Program-made: the position numbers and the translations under genes
Notes under the pieces: model-generated
What the model was told of the DNA's origin: nothing
The model's input: the letters and a program-made list of their open reading frames with translations, nothing else
The model's database searches: none
NCBI RefSeq assembly: GCF_023159225.1
Contig: NC_063167.1
Span: 6,188,234-6,252,233 of the forward strand
Reading direction: 5' to 3'
DNA: 64,000 nucleotides
Origin: Perognathus longimembris pacificus
Taxonomy: Eukaryota; Chordata; Mammalia; Rodentia; Heteromyidae
Part shown: positions 33,622-44,235 of the stretch, piece after piece
Numbering within the stretch: the first letter of the stretch is position 1
Layout: the number at the start of each line of letters is the position of its first letter

Positions 33622-33900
33622 CCGTTCTTTTCTATTTATTAATTTAATTAATTGTATATGTGTGAGTGAATGTGTACTGGACTTGAACTCAGGGCCTGGA
33701 TACTGTCCCTGAACTTTTTTGCCCAAAGCTACTGCTCTACCATTTGATCAAATGCCCCACTTTCAGCTTTTGTTGATGCTTAATTGGAGATGAGTCTCAC
33801 AAACTTTTTTTTTCTGCCCAGGCTGGTTTTGAACTGCAGCCCTAGATTTTGAGCCATTTGAGTAGCTAGGATTACAGGCATGAACCACAGGTGCCCAGCT
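33622..33900 (-). mobile_element. SINE-B, antisense, with unusual 3' extension
   Basis: The element body is 33678-33900. Its 3' side (33622-33677 on +) is not an A tail but a ~55-bp AT-rich sequence also present next to the copy at 35235. Confidence 0.8.
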
Positions 33901-34153
33901 TAATGTTTTATTTTTAATGTGTTGAAATATTTCAAGCCTTATAAGGTACCTCAATATAGTAACATGGCCCATTTCCAAATTTTGCCTGCCAACATACCTA
34001 GGGAAGATAAAAATTTAATCACAGAATATTGACTGAGAATATATTGTATACCAGGCTTTGTTCTAAATACTGGTGATCCCCAGAGATACTGTTCATTTGC
34101 TGCTTTTCAAGTTGCATATGTAAGTTGCCTCTTTAAAAAAATGTGAAATTTGG

Positions 34154-34576
34154 ACTGGGGGTATGGCCTAGTGGCAAGAGTGCTTGTCTCCTATACATGA
34201 GGCCCTGGGTTCAATTCCCCAGCACCACATATACAGAAAACGGCCAGAAGTGGCGCTGTGGGCTCAAGTGGCAGAGTGCTAGCCTTGAGCAAAAAGAAGC
34301 CAGGGACAGTGCTCAGGCCCTGAGTCCAAGCCCCAGGACTGGCCAAAAAAAAAAAAAAAAAGTGAAATTTGGGGGGCTGGGAATATGGCCTAGTGGCAAG
34401 AGTGCTTGCTTCATATACATGAAGCCCTGGTTTTGATTCTTCAGCACCACATATACAGAAAACAGCCAGAAGTGGCGCTGTGGCTCAAGTGGCAGAGCGC
34501 TAGCCTTGAGCAAAAAGAAGCCAGGGACAGTGCTCAGGCTCTGAGTTCAAGCCCCAGGACTGGCAAAAAAAAAAAG
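34154..34576 (+). mobile_element. Two tandem SINE-A copies at one site
   Basis: Copies at 34154-34361 and 34373-34576. GTGAAATTTGG occurs before the first (34143-34153) and between them (34362-34372), and a near match GTGATATTTG follows the second (34578-34587). The simplest reading is two sequential insertions at the same target. Confidence 0.9.
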
Positions 34577-34730
34577 AAGTGATATTTGTTTTTTGATTGT
34601 CTAATTTAGGTTCAGTGGTATGAATATGCTGATGATTTGGGTATTTTGAACATGCAGTGTATGTAACACTGTGTTTAAGTAAAGAATTTGTTTAACAGAA
34701 CTAAGTAGTTTTTGTTATTTCATTTTCTAG

Positions 34731-34807
34731 GTATTATTAACCCAAAGAACCCAAAGGAAGCACCAAAGTCTTTCAGCTTTGACTACTCTTACTGGTCTCA
34801 CACCTCG
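34731..34807 (+). CDS. Kif1b: Kif1b exon 3: residues 36-61
   Basis: 77 nt, entering in phase 1 and leaving in phase 0. Acceptor TTTTCTAG, donor TCG|GTGAGT. It encodes (S)[25 protein letters not shown]. The [10 protein letters not shown] strand is the kinesin-3 form of the conserved F-x-F-D motif just before the P-loop region. No substitution is evident against the human protein as I recall it. Confidence 0.97.
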
Positions 34808-35091
34808 GTGAGTCTCCTGCCTTGCTCTCCTTTTCTTTTTGTCTTTTGCCTTAGCCTGAGCAGATCCAGGTCTCATATTGTAGGTAAATTTGTTTTTTGA
34901 TATAAGGAATTACTCTCTGAAGAATAAAATATGTTCTTTAGTAAAGTATTTTAGTAACAGGACATTTGTGTATAGCATACATGCATACATATATATGCAC
35001 ATCTACATACATATAAAACTGGCTCAATTGATGCTAACTTTATACTAGGGAATGGCTAGAAGGATTGTAATAACCCCAACTAAACTTTTCT

Positions 35092-35675
35092 TTTTCTGTT
35101 GGTCATGGGTCTTGAGCTCAGGTTGTGGACATTGTCCCTGAAATTTTGTTGTTGTTATATGGCAGTTGTTTTGGGGTCGTTCGTTTCTATTTATTAGTTG
35201 AATTAACTAATTGTATATGTGTGAGTGAGTGTGTTCTGGACTTGAACTCAGGGCCTGGGCGCTGTCCCTTAGCTCTTTTTGCTCAAGTTTCGCGCTCTGC
35301 CACCTTGAGCCACAACTCTATTTCCAGTTTTTACGTAGTTAGTTGGAAATAAGAGTCACGTGGACTTTTCCTGCCAGGACTGGCTTCAAACTGTGAGCCT
35401 CAGATCTCAGCCTCTTGATTCCCTAGGATTACAGGCATGAGCCACCAGCTCCCCACCACCCCCCATACACTCTACCACCACCACCACATCCTGCCCCAGC
35501 CTGTCTCTATTAGGCTAGCTTTCTACTACTTTGAGCTACAGTTCTGGTTTTTAGGTGGTTGGCTGATGATAGTCTCACAGACTTGCCTGCCTGAGCTCAG
35601 TTCAAGCTTTAAGATCCTCAGATTTTAGCCTCCTGAGTAGCTAGGAGTACAGGCATAGGCCACCAGTGCCCAGCC
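35092..35675 (-). mobile_element. Antisense SINE-B series
   Basis: A 3'-module fragment (35092-35152) comes first. A complete copy (35235-35452) follows, with the extra AT-rich 3' sequence at 35172-35234. A second copy (35505-35675) is preceded by a CCA-rich stretch. Confidence 0.75.
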
Positions 35676-35704
35676 TTTTTCAAATTTTAATTCAATTTTT
35701 TTTC

Positions 35705-35850
35705 CCTAACAAGACAGGGTCTTGCTATGCAGCCCATGCTTGCCTGGAATTTGCTATGTAGTACAGGCTGGCTGGCCTGGAACTTGTGATCTTCTCGCCC
35801 CAGCCTCCCGAGTGCTGGGTATGGGTGTATACCACTACATTTGGCTGTGT
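35705..35850 (-). mobile_element. B1-like SINE, antisense, with internal duplication
   Basis: The TTGCTATG(C/T)AG...GCCTGGAA block is repeated (about 35724-35755 and 35751-35787). This is the quasi-dimeric structure typical of rodent B1. Confidence 0.75.
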
Positions 35851-35927
35851 ATTTTTAAGAAATATTTTAAAAATTATCTATAATTGTATAGAAGAATTTT
35901 AATTCAACATAACTTCTTTTTTTTTTC

Positions 35928-36156
35928 TTTTGGTTGCTGGACTTGAACTCCTGGGTGACACCTGGGTGCTCTCCCCGAGCTCTTCAGATCAAGGCTGGCA
36001 CTCTATCTCTTTGAGCCATAGCACCACTTCCAGTTTTCTGGTGGTTAATTGGGAGATAAGAGTCTTAGGATTTTCCTGCCCAGGCTGGCATTGGACCAAG
36101 ATCCTCATATCTCCACCTCTTGAGTAGCTAGGATTACAGGTGTGAGCGCCTGGCTT
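35928..36156 (-). mobile_element. SINE-B, antisense
   Basis: Complete copy, directly abutted by the following SINE-A. Confidence 0.83.
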
Positions 36157-36162
36157 TTTTTT

Positions 36163-36367
36163 TTCTTCTTCTTTTTGGCAGTCATGGGGCTTGAATTCAG
36201 GGTCTGAGCACTGTCCCTGGCTTCTTTTTGCTCAAGGCTGCCACTCTACTACTTGAGCCACAGCGCCACTTCTGACTTTTTCTGTTTATGTGGTGCGGAG
36301 GAATTGAACCCAGGGCTTCATGCATGCTACGCAAGCACTCTACCACTAGGTCACATTCCCAGCCTCT
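36163..36367 (-). mobile_element. SINE-A, antisense
   Basis: CATGCATGCTACGCAAG head variant. The A tail reads TTTTTTTTCTTCTTC. Confidence 0.87.
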
Positions 36368-37037
36368 TTTTTGTTTGTTTTTAATTGCAGTAGAGCAATG
36401 TGGGTTTCAAATATTTTTGAAGCTGCTGGAAACCCACAAAGAAAAGATTACCAGCATCTTGGAAAATGGAGAGTAGTATGCTCCATTGTACTTGCAGTCC
36501 ATGTAGAAGTCAAATTTAGTTGGTAACCTTGAGCTTGCTCAACTCTTTGCACCATCCATCTTTGTTATGTGCTAAAGCAGTTTTCCCTGTTTTGTGAAGA
36601 GAGACATTTCCAACTGTCAACAAAGCCTTATTGCCAAGGGAAGGGTCTGAGGAAGGAATTGGAAACATTGTTCACCAAAGCCATGTTTATTGACAATAAC
36701 CACACGAGCTTGGAGTGAGTTCAAGGAAGTATTTTTATATGTGGACCTGAGACCTTTGATCTTTTGTATTCCAGTTTTCTACTTAAGAAAATCCTAATGA
36801 ATGGAAGACTAGTACTATAAGGTTATAATATGTCATATAACTTCATGTAGATAATTTCTTGTGTGGTGACTCTTGGGGTGTGAGACTGTAATGAAAACAA
36901 TAAACTGTGTAGAGGGGACTTAAAATTATAGTGTATTTTAGGTAACGTCTCTGACTCCAAATAGTTTTCATTTATTATGAAAGCAATCTATAGAATAAGA
37001 ATAAAATGTCATTTATTTTTTTTCCTAATTCTTACAG

Positions 37038-37217
37038 CCGGAAGATCCCTGCTTTGCATCTCAAAATCGTGTATACAATGACATTGGAAAGGAAATGCTC
37101 TTACATGCTTTTGAGGGATACAATGTTTGTATTTTTGCTTATGGGCAGACTGGTGCTGGGAAATCTTATACAATGATGGGTAAACAAGAAGAAAGCCAGG
37201 CTGGCATCATTCCACAG
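37038..37217 (+). CDS. Kif1b: Kif1b exon 4: residues 62-121 with the ATP-binding P-loop
   Basis: 180 nt, phase 0 at both ends. Acceptor TTACAG, donor CAG|GTAAAA. It starts [20 protein letters not shown]. The Walker A P-loop GQTGAGKS is at residues 97-104, preceded by NVCIFAY and followed by YTMMG. K103 and S104 coordinate ATP phosphate and magnesium. Q98, the position of the reported human Charcot-Marie-Tooth 2A1 variant, is the normal glutamine. All catalytic residues are present. Confidence 0.98.
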
Positions 37218-37261
37218 GTAAAAAATGAACAGAAACACCTCTTTTCATCATTTCTTTTTTG

Positions 37262-37505
37262 TTGTTATTGTTGTTGGTCAATCACAGGGCTTGAACTCAG
37301 GGCTTGGGAGCTGCCTCTGAGCTCTTTCACTCAAGGCTAGTACTCTACCCTTTTGAGCCATAATGGCACTTATGGCTTTTGGGTAGTTAATTGGGGATAA
37401 GAATCTCATGGACTTTCCTGTCTGGGATGTTTTTGAGCCATGAGCCTCAGATCTTGGCCTCCTGAATAGCTAGGATTATAGATGTGAGCCAGTGGTGCCT
37501 AGCTA
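37262..37505 (-). mobile_element. SINE-B, antisense, 45 bp after exon 4
   Basis: A complete antisense copy starting with a (TTG)n tail only about 45 bp past the exon 4 donor. Confidence 0.85.
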
Positions 37506-38127
37506 AGGATGTTCTTGTGACTTTGCTTTTCCTACTATGTAGTACAGCGAATCAACCCCACTGCCTTACACATACTAAGCATATACTCCATCAATGAGCT
37601 ACATCCTAAGCCCAAAGTAATTATTTAGAGGTTATAACAAGTTCTGCTAGTCATATTTGTTTTATTCTGTTTCCATGCTTAGCTTCTCCTTTCTTTCAAC
37701 TTTATTATTGAAATTCTTATTGATAAATACATATATATCTTTTCTGATGAAAGTTTATGGTATTTCATTTTAATACAGAAGCATTTTAAGCAATCATTTT
37801 ATTATACACTCTAATGAACAGAAAATCAACAGAAATACACAATATGCTCACTTGTACATGTGACCCTACTTTTTATGCTAGATACTTCATATTGACTTTA
37901 ATTTTAAACTTTAAAATTTGAGCTTTAATTTTAAAGTTCATAACTATGTATAACCTTATTGCATTAAAGGTAAAGTCTACATGGAGAGGCTCATAGGCGG
38001 ATCACATTAAGCATTACTACTATTTCCAAAAGCTACCTCAGACATGGGTGCATGTTCCCTGATCCTATAAATTTTAGATTTCTTTACAGCTTAAGCTTAT
38101 TTGCTATTTTGGATGCAATGTTTTTTG

Positions 38128-38248
38128 TTTTGTTTTGTTTTTGGTTGATCCTGGGACTTGAACTCATAGCCTGGGCTCTGTCCCTGAGCTCTTTTACTTA
38201 AGGCTAGTGCTCTGTCACTTGAGCCACAGCACCACTTCTGCTTTTTTG
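38128..38248 (-). mobile_element. SINE-B 3' module, antisense
   Basis: Only the tRNA-like module with its (TTTTG)n tail remains. The 7SL-like head is absent. Confidence 0.7.
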
Positions 38249-38346
38249 CCATGTGTTGATGATTTTCTAAGTCTGAATATACTTTAAAATTCACTATAAA
38301 TAGTATTTTCAAAAAAAAAAATGATCGCGTCTTAAAAAAATGCTTC

Positions 38347-38600
38347 TGGCAGGGTGTTAGTGGCTCATGCCTATAATTCTAGCTACTCAGGAGGCTGAGA
38401 TCTAAGGATTGTGGTTGTAAGACAGCCCAGACAGGAAAGTCCATGAGACTCATCTCCAATTAACCACCAGAAAACCAGAAGTAGCGCTGAGCCACAGTGC
38501 CACTTCTGGCCTTTTCTGTTTATGTGGTACTGAGGAATTGAACCTAGGGCTTTGTGGATGCTAGGCGAGCACTCTGCCGCTAAGCCACATTCCCAACCCT
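38347..38600. mobile_element. Chimeric SINE: sense SINE-B head fused to antisense SINE-A head
   Basis: 38347-38488 is a sense SINE-B up to AACCAGAAGTAGCGCTG. From there the sequence becomes antisense SINE-A (GAGCCACAGTGCCACTTCTGG onward) to 38600. The switch lies at the inverted AGAAGTGGCGCTGTGGCTC module start. Confidence 0.75.
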
Positions 38601-38699
38601 CAGGAGGATTTTTAAAAATTATTTTTATTAAAATACTATGTTTTTAAAGTAAGAAACTTAAGGGCTTTGAAAGCTTTTTATAATTTTCCAGATCTAGCA

Positions 38700-39110
38700 A
38701 AATTAATGTTTTCTTCTAGAAATGTCACTGTGACCCAGAACAAACCATGTTAAGTGAAGTAAGCCAGGCTCAGAGAGACAAATGGTGCATGTATTCTGTC
38801 CTATGTGGAAGCTAGACTAAAATACAGCCAGGCTTGGTAACATATACAGGGCTCAATGCATTTACACACAAACTTACCAAAGCAGGGTTTACCTAGGCGA
38901 AGAATCCCAAGGCGTAATTCCTCTGAACAACTAATGTACATCTTATTAACATGAATACCAGGAAGTGGAAACATGTTTTTCGGGATGGGTGGGCAAAGCA
39001 GTGGTATAGGAATGGAGGAAGGAAAGGTAAGCAAATATAGTCATTTTATTCAATGTAATACTGATAATAGAGTAACAGTTACTTGAGTATAGCATGAAGA
39101 ATTGAATTTA
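38700..39110 (+). mobile_element. L1 3'-end fragment, sense
   Basis: CATGTTAAGTGAAGTAAGCC...GAGAGACAAATGGTGCATG is the degenerate end of L1 ORF2. A 3'-UTR-like stretch follows. Confidence 0.65.
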
Positions 39111-39149
39111 TATAAAATCATTGTGCCAATGAGATAACTTCTTTATTGT

Positions 39150-39345
39150 TTTGTTTTCCAGTCCTGGGGCTTGAACTCAGGGCCTGAGCACTGTCCCTGG
39201 CTTCTTTTTGCTCAAGGCTAGCACTCTACCACTTGAGCCACAGCGCCACTTCTGGATTTTTCTATATACGTGGTGCTGAGGAATCCAACTCAGGGCTTCA
39301 TGTATATGAGGCAAGCACTTTACCACTAGGCCATATTCCCAGCCC
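39150..39345 (-). mobile_element. SINE-A, antisense
   Basis: Complete copy with imperfect ATAACTT(C)TTAT duplications near 39134 and 39347. Confidence 0.9.
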
Positions 39346-39372
39346 AATAACTTTATAAGAGGACTGTTTCCA

Positions 39373-39595
39373 CCAGGTACCAGTGGCTCACACCTATAAT
39401 CCTAACTACTCAGGAGGCTGAGCTCTGAAGCCAAGACCAGGCAGGAAAGTCCATGAGCCTCTTATCTCCACTAAACTACCAAGAATGCCTGAAGTAGAGC
39501 CCAAAGTGGTTCAAGTAGTTGAGAGCTAGCTTTGATCAAAAAAGAAGCTCAGCCACAGCACCCAGGCCCTAAGTTAAAAAAAAAACTAGGAAAAC
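39373..39595 (+). mobile_element. SINE-B
   Basis: Sense copy with several indels in the tRNA-like module. Confidence 0.8.
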
Positions 39596-39731
39596 CCCCC
39601 AAAAAGGACAATTCTTCCTTCCTCCAAATGTGGCTTTTGTTCAAGATTCTGTTGTTGGGAGAGTAAAGATGAGATGTGAAGAACATGTTCAAAGGGTTGT
39701 TGTGGTTTTTTTTTTGCATTGAAAGCATTAA

Positions 39732-39978
39732 TCCTCCTCCTCCTCCTCCTCCTCCTCCTCCTCCTTCTTCTTCTTCTATTTTTTCTTTTTTCCCAGTCTG
39801 GGGCTTGGACTCATGGCCTGAGCACTGTCCCTGGCTTCTTTTTGCTCAAGGCTAGCACTCTGCCACTTGAGCCACAGTGCCACTTCCGGCTTTTTCTATA
39901 TATGTGATGCTGAGGAATCGAACCCGGGGCTTCATGTTTACGAGGCGAGCACTTTACCACTAGGCCATATTCCCAGCC
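39732..39978 (-). mobile_element. TCC/TTC array and SINE-A, antisense
   Basis: (TCC)n(TTC)n at 39732-39778 is the expanded tail of the antisense SINE-A at 39788-39978. Confidence 0.9.
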
Positions 39979-40094
39979 TGGAGTAACCATATGACATTTA
40001 TATTTAGAAAAAGAGAAAGGGTCATGGAACAGTTGTGGATAATGGAGTAATTCTATGATTTGGGTTATTCATGCCTTCTCTCATCCTTCTCTAG

Positions 40095-40160
40095 TTGTGT
40101 GAAGAGCTCTTTGAGAAGATTAACGACAACTGCAATGAAGAAATGTCTTACTCTGTAGAG
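40095..40160 (+). CDS. Kif1b: Kif1b exon 5: residues 122-143
   Basis: 66 nt, phase 0 at both ends. Acceptor CTCTAG, donor GAG|GTGAGT. It encodes LCEELFEKINDNCNEE then MSYSVE, the helix and strand leading to the conserved V-S-Y-M-E-I-Y. The frame stays open across the donor into the minisatellite to about 40376, so intron retention would not stop at once. Confidence 0.97.
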
Positions 40161-40179
40161 GTGAGTGTGGCTGTGGCCG

Positions 40180-40293
40180 GGCCTGGGCCTCTGTCCTTTC
40201 CCCCTCTGGACTGCATAGGCCTGGGCCTCTGTCCTTTCCCCCTCTGGACTGCATGGGCCTGGGCCTCTGTCCTCTTCCCCTCTGGACTGCATA
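40180..40293 (+). repeat. Minisatellite, three 38-bp units
   Basis: Units at 40180-40217, 40218-40255 and 40256-40293. Each starts GGCCTGGGCCTCTGTCCT and ends TCTGGACTGCAT(A/G). Units 1 and 2 are nearly identical; unit 3 has a small shift in the C/T run. It begins 20 bp after the exon 5 donor. Confidence 0.95.
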
Positions 40294-41544
40294 TGGCTCT
40301 CAGTTATGTCTGTGCACTACTCAGTCCCTCAGTTTTGTACTTTAGACTATTTCAGAGTCTTGCTTATAATGAATAAGGTTGAAATTAAATTTTTACTCAT
40401 ATGTCTAAGCATTTCTTTTCAGTCATTACCTTTTCTAAGTGTCTTGGTTAAGTAACGCAATGAGAATTGCCAAAGGGCTTCTTAGAAAGAAATGCTATAC
40501 CCAGTTTTTAATTCTATGAGAGAGATGGAGGAACTCCATCGCACCCTTGCAAACATTTAGCATTTTGTGTTTTTAAACCTCTGAGTTTGATAAGGCATAA
40601 TTTCTCTTGTTCAACTTTGAATTTCTTTATTAGTGTGGTCGGTCATCTTGTAAATTATACACATATGTATTAACACTTGGTGATCCCTGTTTGTAAAGTT
40701 TATTTGCATGTGCCCTCTTTTTCCTGCTATGCCCATCATATTCTAACATACTTCATAAGTTATCTAGTTTTATATTTGTGGCCCATTGTCAGTCTCTTGC
40801 TAGAATTGTAGGGTCACTCAGGCAATTATCTGTCAGCTTTATTTATTGATGTCTTCCAAGTGCCTAAGAACCATGGTTAGGAGATGGTGATGTGCAGTGA
40901 GTTGGATTTGCTAAGTGGGGTCTGTGATGATTGGTTCAGAAGTGAAAGTAGTCATTTACTTTGGGTGTAGTCACATCATAGAGAATAAGTTTGTCAACCT
41001 TTACTCAGGTGATTTAGATTCTCAGCCTCTCACGTGGATTAAAAGGGACAAGATTTCCAAGAAAACATACCCATATACCAATACATGTACACATTTTAAG
41101 TAGACAACGATGGTTATAGCAGCATTTCACTTTCTGGGATGACTTGCTGTTAGTAACAGTATTTGTTGTCCAGTTGTTCTGCTCTCGTAATGGATTAATT
41201 ACTTATCTTTCAGAATCTGTAATTTTTCTACACTAATTCTTAACAATAGTAATAAAAGATCAGAGATTGAAAGACAGGGAGAGGAATAGAGATAAGGTTC
41301 TAATTCAGATACTCTATAAATGAATCTGTGGAAATTTAAAATTACATATCCAGTTTGCATATATGCAGAGCATATGTCTCTTTCATATACTATATACCTA
41401 TAAATAACTGAGTGATACAGAAGAATCGACTCCTAGGAAACATCATAATGTGGTCCTACTATGGTGAACTTACTGTACTTCAGAGCCTTATATTCTTAGA
41501 AGTCTGATTTTATAGATCAATGTGGAGCAGAGCCATCTTTCAAT

Positions 41545-41632
41545 TTTAGGTTGGAGATATAGTTCAGTGGTATGTAGAACACTTGCTTACCAAGCATGTA
41601 GTCCTGGGCTTTGTCCCCACCGCTACAAAAAA
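41545..41632 (+). mobile_element. ID-like SINE
   Basis: GTTGGAGATATAGTTCAGTGG ... CTTGCTTACCAAGCATG with a B-box-like GTCCTGGGCTTTGTCCCC and a short A tail. Confidence 0.65.
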
Positions 41633-42130
41633 CAGTCAAGCTCCTGATGAAACTTACTAGGCTAGTGTTAGGAAATTACCATTTGGTTTGTTAATTTCTT
41701 ACAAAAGGTATAGGTATTATCCAGACTGGAATATTCACTTTTGCAAGGTTAATGTATTGCCTTTCTGTGTACAATCTTGTGTTAGAGCTCTGATGGTTGT
41801 TTGATAATCGTGCAATTAGAGGAAAGGGATTTGATTAGATAACATTGCCTTAGGTTAAGATATGTAATAGATTGATGCACTCATCCCTGTGATTGGAAAG
41901 GTCCTGTAATTCTTGGAGTGTATTATCTGAGTCTTCACTAAGCTTCATTGTTGGCCAGTCTTCACACCTTCTGGTAGATTACATTGTCATTAGTTACTGG
42001 TCTCTTTTGCCTTCCTTGCTCTGGAATATTCATATTGTTCCTTGGGTTTAATACTTACTGAAGTCTATTTCTAACCTCACTTTAAACCTCAATTATGGGC
42101 AGTAACGTACATGTAAAACATATATACTGA

Positions 42131-42222
42131 GGGTTAAGGATGTAGCTCAGTGGTAGAGTGCTTGGCAAACATTTACAGCACTCTCAATTCAGCCCCTAGC
42201 ATTACATAAAAAAAAAAAAACT
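42131..42222 (+). mobile_element. ID-like SINE
   Basis: GGATGTAGCTCAGTGGTAGAGTGCTTGG is a near-consensus ID A-box region. The element ends in A13. Confidence 0.75.
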
Positions 42223-42341
42223 GCATTGAGAACAGATAAATTGATATTATATATTTTCTGCCATTGGTAAATAGCAACCACTAAGTGTAGAGATGAACTA
42301 TTTACTTCCTTTTCCTTCCTGAGAAATTTAGATGGCTAGGT

Positions 42342-42546
42342 GGTTTTTTTTTTTTTTGCCAGTTCTGGGGCTTCAACTCAGGGCCTGGGCACTGTCCTTG
42401 AGCTTCATTTGCTGAAGGCTAGCACTCTACCACTTGAACCATAGCACCACTTCCAGCTTTTTTTGCTTATGTGGTACTGAGGAATTGAACTCAGGATTTC
42501 ATGCATGCTAGACAAACACTCTACCACTAAGCACATTCCCAGCCCC
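42342..42546 (-). mobile_element. SINE-A, antisense, older variant
   Basis: CATGCATGCTAGACAAACACTC head with GCTTATGTGG. More diverged than the TSD-flanked copies. Confidence 0.87.
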
Positions 42547-42659
42547 TAGTTTTAACCTGTCTTATACAGTGGGATGTTTGTGCATGTCTAGACAGTCTGT
42601 GCAGATTAGTTATGATAGTTCACTTTCCTGAAGGTTGTTGGTCTTTAAACACAGGTTTG

Positions 42660-43105
42660 GGCAGTACTGGGGTTTGAACTCAGGGTTTCTTGTTTGTTAG
42701 GCAGTCACTCAATCAGTTGAGCCACTATGCAGCCCTGTACTGCCTTTTCTTTTTGAGATAGAGTCTCACTTTATGCTTGAATTAGCTTGAGCAGCAATCT
42801 GCTTTCCCACTTACCTGTGCTCCCCTGCATAGCTTGGCTGGCAGGTACATACACTGTGCCTAGACACTGGTTGAGGTCTAATGCCTGGCTTGGCCTTGAG
42901 CTTCACCTCCCAAGCAGCTAAGATTATCATCTAGAGCCACTGGGCCTGGTTGCATGGAGCTTTTTTTTATAAAAGTTTTTTGTTTTGTTAAATGAGATAG
43001 CATTTTCCTGTGTCGTCTAGGTAGGCTTTGAACGCGCATTCCTGCTGCCTCTGCTTCCTGCTCAATTACTGGAATTACAGACATGTGCCACTACCTCTGG
43101 CTTTA
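42660..43105 (-). mobile_element. Old antisense SINE cluster
   Basis: An ID-like head (42660-42737), a composite right part to about 42955, and a B1-like unit (42985-43105) ending in ACATGTGCCACTACCTCTGGC. Confidence 0.5.
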
Positions 43106-43121
43106 TAAAAGTTTAAAATAC

Positions 43122-43328
43122 CTTTTTTTTTTTTTTGGCCAGTCCTGGGCCTTGGACTCAGGGCCTGAGCACGGTCCCTGGCTTCTTCCCGCTCAAGGCT
43201 AGCACTCTGCCACTTGAGCCACAGCGCCGCTTCTGGCCGTTTTCTGTATATGTGGTGCTGGGGAATCGAACCTAGGGCCTCGTGTATCCGAGGCAGGCAC
43301 TCTTGCCACTAGGCTATATCCCCAGCCC
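43122..43328 (-). mobile_element. SINE-A, antisense, 69 bp upstream of exon 6
   Basis: Young subfamily, flanked by TAAAATACCTTTTT (43109-43122 and 43329-43342). Its antisense T17-GGCCAG looks like a polypyrimidine tract plus AG. Confidence 0.93.
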
Positions 43329-43397
43329 TAAAATACCTTTTTACTATGCATGATTTTCTTTTCCAATTCCTTTAATTCACTTAAATAATGTTCCTAG

Positions 43398-44123
<726 letters not shown>

Positions 44124-44235
44124 GACAGTGGCAGCTACAAACATGAATGAAACAAGTAGCCGTTCTCACGCTGTCTTTACCATTGTTTTCACCCAGAAGA
44201 AACATGATTCTGAGACCAACCTTTCCACTGAGAAG
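44124..44235 (+). CDS. Kif1b: Kif1b exon 7: residues 203-240 with switch I
   Basis: 112 nt, phase 2 in and phase 0 out. Acceptor TTTAG, donor AAG|GTAGGA. It encodes [18 protein letters not shown], with switch I NETSSRSH at residues 211-218, which senses the ATP gamma-phosphate. The tail [14 protein letters not shown] has serine at 232 where I recall asparagine in human, a surface position. Confidence 0.97.

Larger units (their letters stand above)
21736..34730 (+). other. Kif1b: Kif1b intron 2 (13.0 kb)
   Basis: GTGAGT to TTTTCTAG. Besides the elements listed separately, repeat-free stretches are about 21740-22240, 22390-22960, 23120-23800, 24460-24715, 24945-25360, 25612-26040, 26620-26930, 27420-27660, 27940-28610, 28832-29850, 30240-30460, 31850-32055, 32300-33620 and 33905-34140. 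None shows an exon-like signal to me. Confidence 0.8.
34808..37037 (+). other. Kif1b: Kif1b intron 3
   Basis: GTGAGT to TTACAG. The first 280 bp and 36368-37037 contain no recognised repeat. The middle is a run of antisense SINEs. Confidence 0.85.
37218..40094 (+). other. Kif1b: Kif1b intron 4
   Basis: GTAAAA to TCTCTAG. Single-copy-looking stretches are about 37510-38110, 38605-38690 and 39600-39720. Confidence 0.85.
40161..43397 (+). other. Kif1b: Kif1b intron 5
   Basis: GTGAGT to TTCCTAG. 40300-41530 is the longest repeat-free part, with no exon-like signal. 41640-42125 and 42550-42655 are also single-copy-looking. Confidence 0.85.

Noticed and set aside
36370..36476. Possible extra exon in intron 3 (acceptor-like TTTTTAATTGCAG then an open stretch)
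   Set aside because: No donor follows before the stop, and the peptide does not fit the kinesin core at that position.
40180..40293. Direct repeats considered as a CRISPR-like array
   Set aside because: Units are contiguous without spacers in a mammalian intron. It is a minisatellite.
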